DNA of 64,000 bases, taken from the NCBI GenBank assembly GCA_947311845.1, contig CAMZMU010000035.1, forward strand, positions 1 through 64,000. The letters are read 5' to 3'. Positions 34,629-47,307 of this stretch are shown in pieces (within the stretch, counting starts at the first letter, position 1; each line of letters starts with the position of its first letter). The translations under genes were made by a program, and so were the position numbers. A model generated the notes under the pieces. It did not search any database. It saw only the letters and a list, made by a program, of their open reading frames with translations, and was not told where the DNA came from. Source of the stretch: Poa pratensis. Its lineage: Eukaryota; Streptophyta; Magnoliopsida; Poales; Poaceae.

Positions 34629-37600
34629 ATGTCCCAGCCCCACGATGCTGGCAGCGGCGCCGGCGGGGACTCCATCAGGTCATGGATCATGTGCGGCCAC
34701 CTCCAGCGCGGTCTCGGCTCCCTCGTCCTCCGGGAACCCCCCTGCGGCGGGAGCGCCGACCCCTACTACCTCAAGGTCTCATCTTGCTCTCTCTTCTGCT
34801 ACTCTATGCATCAGCTCCTCCTTCAAGCCTAGTACTATATATATATGCCACCATGATCATCATTGCCGGTACACTTGAGCTACACTTCTAAATATAGCCA
34901 CCAACACTAGCTTCTTCTTATCATTTCGGTTCCCATATTTAGCCTGCCACGAACACACGGTTCCATCTTTTGGTGCCTGCCACTACTCACATTTCATTCC
35001 TTCCGTTCCTCCACAGGGGGGCAAGATGCTCAGGCCGGAGAAATGGAGCGCGTGCTTCGACGCCGATGGCAAGGTCACGGCCTTCCGCAAGACCCTCAAG
35101 TTCATCGTCATGGGGGTGAGTTCACTAGCTAGCCTTCCTTGTACACCGGGTGCATATTCTTTTCAGCCTTCAGGCATCGTCTTTAAAATTCTACTATGCT
35201 GGGTAGCATAGTGATGCCTTATTATGCCCCAGGGCAGCTATATATATGCAGTAGTATTCTGTACCAGAACCCAGGAAATATCAGTTGATTTACTTATTCA
35301 TATGACACGTTCATCACAGTTAATTTCGCACATGGATCTGATCTTACACACTACACACTAGTCTCGCTTTAGATGATCAGCTGAACAAGGCAACAGTTTT
35401 CTGGTGCTTCACATTAGTTAGTAGATGCACCGCTCATCTTGTTATCGCAAGTTTAGATTAAGTATGCTGATTGTAACAATTTTCCCCAATTTAAAATTAA
35501 CTATGCTGATCTTATTACCCTGGATGAATGCTAAATTTGCACAGTAAGCCGAATGCATCAAATTACATTGTTCGGTTAGCGCTGTCAGTTTTCTCTACAC
35601 CATATGAAGATGCGCTGAAATATGTTCCATCATACTACTATGATAGAACAAAGAAAGCACGTGACAGCCGTCTTCTGCTTTTAAGAACAACTATTTACCT
35701 TCATTATTGATGTGCAGGGCATGGATCCCTCTATTCGAGCTGAAGTTTGGGAATTTCTTCTTGGATGCTATGCCTTAAGTAGCACCACAGACTATAGGAG
35801 GAAATTAAGAGCAGCTCGAAGGTTTGATCTCCCATGGCTTTATAAGCATTACTAGCTAATTGGTTTTCCATTATATCGTCTTGAATAATAGCTGTAGCAG
35901 TTTTGTGCATTATACAGTAGCTAAATCTTCCAAAGCCACTAATCCCACCCATGCATGCTGGCCGCCAAGCCCATCGCCAGTGGCATGCAGATAAAGCCAT
36001 GGACTAACTGCCAGAATAGCTGGCCACTGTCATAATTGGGTGAGACGAGGATGAGCTCCATGGCTTCCAGTTGTCCACCCTCACCGCTTCTGTGCCTACG
36101 CAGCACCGTGACAAGCATGATTGGCTCGATAACTGAATTGATTTCTGCAGACCACCTCACCTGCAGTTTCGTGCTTCAACCTTGTAATCTGTACTTCTAT
36201 AGTTCTATTAGGCCCCTTCATTCCCTTGACGACTCAAAAGATATTATGTCTGTACATAGATAGTCAAGATTAAAATACGGAAAATCTAAATTAAATGTTT
36301 CATGCGGTAGCTTGGATGAAGGACAGGCCTGGCGCAGTGGTGAAGTACTCCCCACTTGTGCCAAGAGGTCCTGGGTTCGACTCAGCCTCTCTGCATTGCA
36401 CTTTGCAGGGGTAAGGCTTGACTCGTATAATCCTTCCCCAGACCCCACCTGGTGTGGGAGCTTCTAGCACCGGGTCTGTCCTTTATGCGTAGCTTGGATG
36501 AATAATCTACACAGCTAAGTTTCTTGCGTCGTGCCCACCAATATATAACCAGGTAGCATAATGTATACCATCCCAACCAAATGTTAAATATTTGCATCTT
36601 TAGGTTTTACTCTTTTGCAAGCATGACCTGCTACATCTACATGGAAGTTAATATCATCCAAACAAAACTTTTGAATCTACCATGTAGAGCTATCATGTCC
36701 ATTGCCATGCAAATTCCATCATTATCCAACTACCTTCTATTCCCTGAACCATTACTGACATCCATTCCCTTGTGGTAATAAAAGGATTCTAGTTTCAATC
36801 TATATGGTCATTTGCATGAGTTTGTATCATAACATTATACTCTAGCTGATTATTTAGTTATATTTCCTAATACCTAGGAGGCTGAGTGTTTTAGATTTAG
36901 TGTTTTTACATGTTATTTGTTCATAGAAGGGTGGTTAATTCCTAGCTTTTCGTTTTACCAGAATGTTTTTGGAAACATCTAACCTCATGATTTTTTTCTA
37001 TTTCTATGAAGGGAGAAATATCATTGTTTAGTCAGGCAGTGCAGGAGTATGCACCCAAGCATTGGTACAGGTGAGCTAGCATATGCTGTTGGCTCGAAGC
37101 TGATGGATGTCAGGACTATGTCAAAAGAAATTGACAGTAGAGAAGAAGTTAGCACAAGTCAAAGAGCTTCAAAACATGGCATTACAGTAGAAAATTCTAA
37201 CGATAGCTCTGTATATAATTCTTCCAAATTTATGGTGTCATCCACAGTGGTGAATAGTTGCTTGTCAGACTCTGGAAATTACAACGACATGGGTGAACCA
37301 AGATATGACAGTGAGACCTTCACAGAGTATCCCTCCCTGCCTGCTACAAACTTGTTTTCAAATGATGGTGAGAATGTCAATGGACTTGATGAAACTCATT
37401 GCAGTTTCCCGGTTCCTGAAGATAGGTTGAGGCAACGTGACGAACGCATGCACAGCTTCCAAATCAATAATAACATAGATCTCATTATGGAGTCCAATCC
37501 CAATGATCTGTTTCGGGCTAGCAACAGCGACTCAGCCATCTTTCACTCGGATGCGTTCAAACAGGATAGATGGCTAGATGATGCTGGCTACAACAGGGAA

Positions 37601-39730
37601 ATAGTAGTAGATTCTTTGAAGATATCTGATGCACCAGAAGCAGATTTTGTCAATCTAACCAAATCTGACAGTCCGGTTGCCAATAAAGACAGAGTCGCCG
37701 AATGGCTATGGACACTCCATAGGATTGGTATGCTTTTTTTTTCTCCTCACACCACACGATTACAATGGACTCTTATTAGTTTCATATTACGTTCTAACGA
37801 CCAGAAATGCCTTCTGCAGTGGTTGATGTGGTCAGGACAGATAGCCATCTTGATTTCTACGCGGAATCAAGAAATATGGCGAGAATGTCAGATATACTTG
37901 CAGTTTATGCATGGGTTGATCCTTCCACTGGATACTGCCAAGGTTTGCATGCTTCAATAGACTCATTACATCATTTTTGCTTCATTTATTTAAACTTACC
38001 TAAATGATATAAGTTGGTTGCAGGTATGAGCGATCTGCTTTCCCCTTTTGTTGTCCTATACGAGGATGATGCAGATGCCTTTTGGTGTTTTGAGATGCTA
38101 CTGAGAAGGATGGTAATTTGCATCTATGTCAAATTATAATGGTGTCTGTTAGGTTGCGTGATTCAATGCATGACATAATTTTGTTGCACCTCAGCGGGAA
38201 AATTTCCAGATCGAGGGGCCGACAGGAGTTATGAAGCAGTTGGAATCATTGTGGAAGATCATGGAATTGTCAGATACGGAATTATTTGAGCATTTATCAG
38301 CAATTGGTGCTGAAAGCCTTCATTTTGCTTTTCGGATGCTGCTAGTGCTTTTCCGTCGAGAGCTATCTTTCGAGGAGTCATTGAGCATGTGGGAGGTCTG
38401 TCAGGCACTTCTATATGTGATTTTGGACGGTTTCTAGTTTCTATATAGATTTTTTTTCTTTGGATGGATTAGTTATTCCATGAACTTAGCTGAGAATTCT
38501 TTGAATTAGTTAATGTTTGTGACAAGATGGTTACCTGCATTGCATAATCTACGAACTAAACATGATATTGGCATTACACTAATCATGGGGTAGTACCCAC
38601 ATAATTTGATAATTATAGTTGAAATGCTCTTCATAGTATATTCTTGGTCTGTTAACTAATTGCGCTTCCTGTCTTCAGATGATGTGGGCTGCTGATTTTA
38701 ATGAAGATGCAATCAGGATTATGGAAGAGAACTGCCTAGAACCGTTGCGAGTAGATGTGAAGAATGACTTGTCATGTGAGGCCAAAGAAGAGCACCGGGT
38801 GAACAAGTTCGCTAGAAGAAAATCGAAAAGCAGGAGATTCTATCGTAGAAATGGTGAACTCCGCGGGTCTTTCAACCGTGGAATGAAATCTAGCACAAGA
38901 AATACTCTGTGCGGCTTGTCAGGTGCTACCATCTGGGCAAGACATCAGCAGACGCCTCATTTGAGCACAAATATCTTGACGAAGAATGGAGACGAGGAAC
39001 TGCCTATATTCTGTGTAGCAGCAATCCTGATAATCAATCGGCACAAGATTATTAGGGATACACACTCAATAGATGATGCTATCAAGGCAAGTTCAACCGC
39101 TGCTTTTTCTTCATGTCATTTAAACCCTTGGGTCCATGAAATAACTACCAACACTTATTCGCGTTAGACTTTGTGCATTTAAAGTTTAGTAACGTCCAAT
39201 TTCTGCCCAACAAGTGTTAAGTAGCATTCCGATACAATTTGACGAGAGCATTCTAATTAATGTTGACGAGTTATGCTTCAGACCAAATATTTCAGTTTGG
39301 TAGGTATTAACAATTGCAAGCTACGGCAGCCACTAGTCATTCCGTATATAGTAGGTATTCTGTCCATAAGTTGCTCTCCGCTGAAAGCGGATGAATTGTG
39401 GCGTGTCAATTTCGTCAAGTTTAGATCATTTACTGCATCTGTATTTGTATGTATTTGCACCTTTCATTTTTTCCTGGAATTGAGCTGGCCAATTGTTCTT
39501 CAGATGTTCAACGACAACGTACTGAAAATCAATGTGAAAAGATGTGTGCGCTTGGCTGTCAAGCTGAGGAAGAAGTACCGGTACAAGGTAAGTTCCGATG
39601 TGATCCTACTGAAGGTTTAAATTCCTTGTGGACATGAGTATCATCCATACACCCACGACATAGCCAGGTTTTTGAGTATGACTGTTGCTTGTCTCTTGGT
39701 TTGCAGTTGCTGAGAGGAGGTCCGGAGTGA
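34629..39730 (+). CDS. TBC-domain Rab GTPase-activating protein (10 exons)
   Basis: Exons read by eye: 34629-34775, 35017-35115, 35718-35821, 37012-37727, 37820-37942, 38024-38112, 38195-38395, 38679-39086, 39504-39587, 39707-39730. They sum to 1995 bases (664 residues), all phases compatible. The TBC domain starts at SIRAEVWEFLLG (87-98), is split by an insert of about 240 residues (117-355, acidic/Ser-rich, exon 4), and resumes with VVDVVRTDSHL. That block contains the D-x-x-R arginine finger (Asp358, Arg361). GYCQGMSDLLSPF follows with the glutamine finger (Gln396), then FAFRMLLVLFRRELSF and MWEMMWA. Both catalytic fingers are present, so GAP activity (stimulating GTP hydrolysis by a Rab) is expected; the Rab partner is unknown. 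The exon 8 donor is AAG|GCAAGT, a GC-AG intron. An Au-type SINE lies in intron 3. Confidence 0.88.
36321..36488 (+). mobile_element. Au-type SINE in intron 3 of the TBC gene
   Basis: A tRNA-derived element with an A box (TGGCGCAGTGG, 36330-36340) and B box (GGTTCGACTC, about 36374). The tail reads CCCCAGACCCCACCTGGTGTG...GGGTCTGTCCTTTA. It is flanked by a perfect 14-bp target duplication, gtagcttggatgaa, at 36307-36320 and 36489-36502. Sequence and ending match the Au SINE family known from wheat and relatives. It would be transcribed by RNA polymerase III if active; it lies in the sense direction of the host gene. Confidence 0.88.
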
Positions 39731-41098
39731 TGAAGAAAGGAACTTGAAGAATTCTTGTTTCCCTTTATAGAGAAAAAACAACATGATTATATCCAGCCGT
39801 AAATTCTTTGATGTCCAAAGAAGGGCGAAGTTGGAGCAGCGGGTCTTGAGCATGTCCAGGATTTTTCTGCTTTAAGGTAGGCATGTACATTCCGAAATGA
39901 ATCTCTATCTGCATCTGGAGTTGGCTTCAGATGATGGTTGGCAGGCTTTTGATTACGTGCCCTTGTTACAGGGAATGTGTACATAAAGAGGATGACCGTA
40001 TACTCGAGAGTAGTAGTAGACGAAGAAGGGCAGGTCGGAATCGAAGGAACACAAATAGAAGATTCCCAGAATGTTTGGTGCCGTGATTGTTTCTGTTGTA
40101 CCATAGTGATATTGATTGATGATGTTGTTATCTATAAGTTGTTGAGCAACCGGCGTGTTGTCGAAAGTAGAAAAAAGAATAGAAGGGATTGGACGATGTG
40201 TATAGATATATTTGAAAGCAAGCTATTCCAATTCAATATATATATAGAAGAGTATGCAATTCTTGTAGACGCCGCCAAGTAGCAGTTCTTCTAGTAAGGG
40301 ATGATTTATCGTCGCTACTGAAGTTGGGCCTGCAGAGAAGAGGATCTCTCAGTATTGAAAGGTAAAATGAACAGTACTCTCGGTAAAATCAAAATGGACT
40401 CCTGTAACCCGAAAAGGTTGGTTTCTTCCCCTACAACACACAACCCTCTAAGGCAGTACTCTTCGTCAGCAAATCCGAATGTCTTGATCTGATTGACAAA
40501 ATGGTAGCATCTGACAGAAGAATTAATAGACGCACTTGAATTGTAGACATGCACAAGATATATGCTCTGACCGTCTCCTTTGGACATCAAAATTAAGGGG
40601 AAACATGAACTCTTCAGTCTCCTTCATCACTCTGAACCTCCTTTCAGAACCAACCTTTTCGGGAATCCCCTTTTGGTTTTACCTAAAACGAACTTGAAGC
40701 ATTTCTTTCAACAACACCGAGTCATTCCACCTCGGATGCCTCTCATAGTATCCATAGGGAGCTCAGGGCGTTTGCTACTTGCTAATCACGTCCAAATAAA
40801 GGCGACTTCTTTTATTTTATGTTTTCTTACCAGTGGTGCAACCAATGCTTACCGAGAATATTTTTAGCCTTATTGCAGTTTTCATAGCCATCACTGTCTG
40901 CTTCATGCTTGCTCAGTCACTTTTATTTTATTGTCTTTTATTTTCTGTTTAATCACCAACAACACAACAATCTTGCTTTCCACACCACTTGATTGCTTTG
41001 TATCATTTCACTTGCAGGTACAAATTTTTTAATAATCAAAAGAGAAGCTAAATACCATTTCCTCAGCTCCATGTGGTTAACTCTTATTTCGAAACTAA
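39731..41098. other. 3' region of the TBC gene and intergenic DNA
   Basis: The first several hundred bases probably include the 3' UTR of the TBC gene. AATATATATA-type AT-rich stretches occur near 40230, but no clear polyadenylation signal can be picked with confidence. From about 40300 to 41098 I see no gene, transposon end or repeat that I can support. Confidence 0.35.
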
Positions 41099-41747
41099 TT
41101 ACCACAACCAGGCATCAATCCTCCATGACGTATCCAATGTTCCTGAGATGTAGACATGCCCGCCGGCCATGGATTTGCCGAGCTCACCTAAAGTTCTCGC
41201 TTGGAACGTGACCTTAGACGCCTTTGGCCCTAGGGTGGACGCCAACTGTCGAGTTATTGGTATCACAGGCCAGTAGTAGGGAGGCATACACCGACGGTAG
41301 AAGGTAGGGAAGAACATGGGGGGCTCCGATGACGAGATTGCACAAAAGGGTTTACTCAACTTCAGATCTCACAACGGTGGCGAGATTCTACGTGCTACTA
41401 TAAATCACTAGATGTGAATAGTTATAAAGTGTAGCCCTAACGCTCCTGGGAGGCCGTCTTATAAAAGCCGTGCCTCCGGCTAACATGGAAAGTCCTAACC
41501 AAACAAAAATTAGAGACGTAGACTAATACACTGCTTGATCTGTGTCTTGTTGTCTAAGGCAGTCATCATCCGGCCTTCGTTTTGGACTCTTCTAAGCCGG
41601 TTTTGGGCTTCTCTTTATGCTTTGGCCCACTGGGCTGCCCGGCAAAGGCAGCAGGCCTTACCACCCATGAGCCACCCATGTATGTCAGAGCAACAGCTCC
41701 GGATTTTCACCTTTGTCGTGTTGCGTTGAGTTGTTTGGGTGTCGACA
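41099..41747 (-). mobile_element. Truncated minus-strand LTR retrotransposon (5' LTR plus PBS and leader start)
   Basis: CCCTAGGGTGGACGCCAAC at 41228-41246 abuts TGTCGAGTTATTGG at 41247. This is the same layout as elements B and C, where PBS and LTR read GTTGGCG... on the minus strand. The internal stub to the left resembles the leader of element B (AACGTGAC...CGCCTTTG). The LTR has a minus-strand TTTATAAG near 41458-41466 and may end at ...GTGTCGACA (41747), giving about 500 bp; that right edge is a guess. The rest of the element is missing, so it is a truncated relic between the TBC and RPS5 genes. Confidence 0.55.
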
Positions 41748-42049
41748 TTGATTGCTAGTGCGACTTGGTGGTCGACTTTTGTGGGGGTTTGGCCTTGGGC
41801 CGGCGTGATGTGTTTTGTGTTGTATGGGTATAGGGCGATTCTCTTTATATATTGTTCAACTCATCTCGAATTAATCAACAAAATGCATTGCCTAGTTTCG
41901 ATGTTTTTTTACGTACAAGTACGACTACATGTGTTGTGTTGGAACTGCAATTTTAGTGGCATATAATATGCCAGATTGTATCGTGGCCTGTCTGCAAATG
42001 TTTCTTCAAAGGAAATTAAAGTCCATGATAAGTATCTTGGATGGTTTCC

Positions 42050-42153
42050 TGGGCCGAGCCAAAGCGAATGGACCGAACGCTATCCCCACCGTCTGATGCG
42101 CCCGCGACGTCCTGGCCGTCCGATCCAAAACCCTAGCTCTCCAGCAGTATAAG
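42050..42153 (+). promoter_or_regulatory. RPS5 promoter motifs: site II, telo-box, TATA-like
   Basis: TGGGCC (site II type) lies at 42050-42055, AAACCCTAG (telo-box) at 42128-42136 and TATAAG at 42148-42153, upstream of the ATG at 42273. Site II plus telo-box combinations are known from promoters of plant ribosomal protein and other growth-linked genes. The 5' leader is CT-rich, as in translation-machinery mRNAs. Confidence 0.6.
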
Positions 42154-42272
42154 ACTCCATCCATCTACCCACGCCCCGCCTCCATCCATCGCTCCCTAGG
42201 TTTTCCTCCTCTCCCCTGCGCCCGCCGCCGCCGCCACCGCCACTCCGCTCCCCCAGACCTTCTCCACCGACG

Positions 42273-43792
<1,520 letters not shown>

Positions 43793-45249
43793 GATGGATG
43801 TGCATCTGAGGGTCTCGTTTCCGTTGGCCGGAGAGATTTTGAACTGTGTTCTTGTTTACCTGTGATATCTAGTCTCTTTAGCTGTTTGTGTTTCTATCGA
43901 ATGAACTAGCGCGATGTAAGTTGGCAGACCTGTGATCTGGTGCCTGTCTTTGTGAGACCAATTCCTGTTCCTACAGAATTAAGGTTAATTTGCTGAATGG
44001 ATGTTTGTCTTGGTTTCTTGCTGCACCACTGCTATTTTTCTTGTCGGCCCCTATCAATATGCAACTGCCATCCACGATTGCAGATTTTTTTTTGATATGG
44101 TGTTTGGAATTCTTGGGTGTTTTCAGTCAGTTCATTGTCATAATGAAACCGAAATTTATCTAGGGTGGATTGTTTAGATATGGTGTCTAGAAGATTCTCA
44201 GTGGTAACTTCTAAATTGATTCTGAAATTGTCACTTGAAACCCAAACTGCATCTGTTTTTTGTCATACGCCTCCCACTGGGGCACGAAAGAAAACTAGAA
44301 ACAAAAGAGCAGGAATCACTAGGTGAAACTAACAGACTACCAGATGAAGCAACTAGTTTCCTCCGTGGCAACAGATCAAAACTAGCTCGGCTGCTCTGAA
44401 TCGACAAACTTCAGGAAATATATATATTCAAGTTTTCACAGCCACCACTAGGACTGCTGTCAAAACGACAGCATCAACTTTTCGCAGCAACCTTTTGCAC
44501 CAGATTTCCTTGACAGCAACACTTGCACCCAAAACTGCATATGAGGCATTGAGGTTTCATTATGTCTCTTATTATAAAGGTGTAAAGAGTTACTAGAGTA
44601 TGATATGAAATATTAATGCATTTTTGTTTACCAATCTTGGGACCTGTGGATTTCTTCTAAATCTTCGTATTATCAAGATTTTCGATAGAAGTTCGCTTTC
44701 CAATATTTCTTTTCTGATGATATGAATTTTAATATAGTATGTTTTTTTATTCCAAAGTTGGTTGGGTATTCAAAGGATAATCTACAACTTTTATGGTCTT
44801 CATTTTCTAATTAAAAAGAAGACAAATTAGGCATAATGATTCCAAAAACCTTTACAACAAATTTGAACTGTGGAACTTCCATATTGAATCCGTGACCTCC
44901 ACACAAATTCCAGGTAAAATGACACCTAATAACACCGGTTCCAAATTTTGATCCTTTAGCCTTATTATAGCCGGTGTATTTGTCTCTGAGCAACTCTCTT
45001 TTAAGTGGTTAAAGAATAATTTTCCAATAATAATATTATGTTCAATAACTAGATGTATTTTCTATTTTTCCCCTCCAATTACCCTCTCTTCTCCTTGTAG
45101 ATCTTCAACTAGAAAAAATAGATTAATCCGTGGGAAAGCCATTTTTGTAAATAGTACGTATTGTAATTTATCTTCATAGTAGGGGTACCTTTTCTTTGCA
45201 TTAGAGGAGATTTTCATATTTTATTTTCGCACCTAAACTAGACACAAAA
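43793..45249. other. RPS5 3' UTR and AT-rich intergenic DNA
   Basis: The first 200-250 bases are the RPS5 3' UTR. The segment 43926-44615 has a diverged copy inside the third coding intron of the DRM gene. Shared phrases include GAGACCAATTCCTGTTCCTAC and AAGGTGTAAAGAGTTACT. No other gene is seen up to 45,249. Confidence 0.5.
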
Positions 45250-46780
45250 AGTTTGTGCTTTCAAGACAATGGGCCAGCGGAGGCCCTACCCGGCCCAGCC
45301 CGAACACAGTGTCTTGTGCGGCAAAACCTATATATCGCCCTACGGCGATGAAACTCGCGCGCATCGCCTGAAGGATGCGGGGCGGGCGCGCTGGTGGGCC
45401 GGCCCAATTTCGCGCGCGCTTCCTGTTTTCTTTCTCCTGCTATTCGTTTTTTCTTTTTTCCTGTTTTCATTTTTCTTTTTTCTTTTATGTTTACTTTTTC
45501 TTTTCTTTTCTGTTTTCTTTTCAGTTTTCGTTTTGTTTTCGGTATTCATTTTTTTCGTTCTTTTAATTTTTTCCTTTTCATATTTCCTTTTTATTTTCTT
45601 TTTTCACTTTTTTTCTGTTTTCTTTTCATATTTCCTTTTTATGCCTTTTCCGTTTTCATTTAATTTTTTATTTTTATTTTCGTTCTTTTAAATTTTTTCC
45701 TATTTCTTTTCTTTTCTATTTTTGACTTTTTATTTTCGTTTTTGTGTTTCGTATTCTTATTCTTTTTTCCTTTTGTTTTTCACCCCTATTTTCCGTTTTT
45801 AAAATTCATGCAAAAAAGTTTTCGGTCACCCCCATTTTCTGTTCACTTTTAAAATCATTCAAAAACAGTTTCTGTTTTTCACCGCTTTTTATGTTCACTT
45901 TTAAAATTGTTCAAAAAAAAATCCGTTCACACCCCATTTTTGTTCATTTTTTAAAATTATTCAAAAATAGTTTCCGTTTATTAGCCTTTTCTGTTCAATT
46001 TTAAAATCGTTCCAAAATAATTTTCGTTCACTTTTAAAATCGTTCAAAATAATTTTGTTCACTTTTATAATGGTTCAAAATAATTTTCGTTCACTTTTAA
46101 AATCGTTCAAAAATAATTTCCGTTCATCCCCATTTAGGTTCATTTTTTAAAATCGTTCAAAAATAGTTTCCGTTTACTAGCCTTTTCTGTTCAATTTTTA
46201 AATCGTTCCAAAATAAAAAAAATTCAAAATAATTTTTGTTCACTTTTAAAATCGTTCAAACTAATTTTCGTTCACTTTAAAAATCGTTCAAAAATTGTTT
46301 CCGTTCCACCGCTTTTTCTGTTCACTTTTTAAATCGTTCAAAAATAGTTTCCGTTCACTCCCATTTCTGCTTATTTTTTAAAATCGTTCAAAAATAGTTT
46401 CTATTTACTAGCCTTTTCTGTTAAATTTAAGAAAACGGATTTTTTTACCCCCAATTTTATTCATTCTTAAAAAATATTCAAAATACATTTCATTCAGATT
46501 TATTAATTGTTCAAAAATACATTTCAGTTTTTGAAAATTGTTCGGATTTTGAAATTTAATTAAATTTGAAAATTGTTTCGGTTTTAAAAATTGTTCGATT
46601 TTAAAATTTTCGGTTTTAAGTCTTGCTCGGATTTTGAAATTTTATTTCAAATTTGTGCTCACGCTCACGCTCGCGCACGCAGAAGAGCCGTCGCAGAAAA
46701 AAAAACAGTCACGCTCACGAAAAAGGGTAACAGTCGCGATGAAACACTGAAATGCGCTGGGCCCATTAAGCTCCGCTAGT
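45250..46780. repeat. Low-complexity T-rich region with GTTCA-TTTTAAAATCGTTCAAAA repeats
   Basis: 45420-45760 is nearly pure pyrimidine on the plus strand (TTTTC/TTTTCTT runs). 45790-46400 holds about a dozen loose copies of CACTTTTAAAATCGTTCAAAA spaced at irregular intervals of about 35-65 bp. The outer edges are GC-rich and contain the weak inverted pair AATGGGCC-AGCG (about 45268 and 46756), which could be the ends of a non-autonomous DNA transposon. That assignment is tentative. Apparent ORFs here are low-complexity artefacts. Confidence 0.6.
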
Positions 46781-47307
46781 AGGCGAAGGGGGCGGAAGCA
46801 GTCGCCGTAACGCGATGCACAGGATCTCCCGTCTTGTGCGACCCGACAAGACCACAGTCCCAGACCAGACCTGACTCCACTCGCCGTCCTCCTCCTCCTC
46901 GTCCTCTCCGCGGCGCCGAGACCACCGACGACGACGGCGCGGAGGAGGCGATCGGCCCCCGCATTTCGCCCGCCTACGACCCCTCGCCGGCGCAGTCTGC
47001 ACCGGAACCTCCTTGATCCTCCTCGCCGACGGCCGTCCGCCCACCAGGCCTTCTCCTCCTACCCGGCCGTGTTCAGCCACGCCTGCCGCCGCCGTCGCCG
47101 TGACTCGTGAGCTCCCTCGCCTCCCTCCCCTCTCTTGTGCCTAGTGTTCAGTTCGGAACGGCCATAATTTTGGTACTGCTCTGAACTCTGCAGGCAGAGC
47201 TCGCTGGACGACTGAATCCCCCGCCGGCCGGTAAGGACCGTCCACCCGCCCTCAAGTCGCCCTCGCTCGTGATCGACCTACCATCTACGGCAGCCAGACA
47301 GACAGCG
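46781..47307 (+). promoter_or_regulatory. Promoter-proximal region and 5' leader of the DRM gene
   Basis: GC- and CT-rich sequence upstream of the ATG at 47308. CTCGTGAGCTCC...CTCTGCAGGCAGAGC at 47106-47200 could be a small leader intron (GTGAGC donor, TCTGCAG acceptor), but this cannot be confirmed by reading. No TATA box is obvious. Confidence 0.4.

Noticed and set aside
45269..45691. Open frame of 140 codons rich in Phe, Ser and Leu
   Set aside because: It is the translation of a pyrimidine-rich low-complexity tract; the apparent membrane-protein character is compositional.
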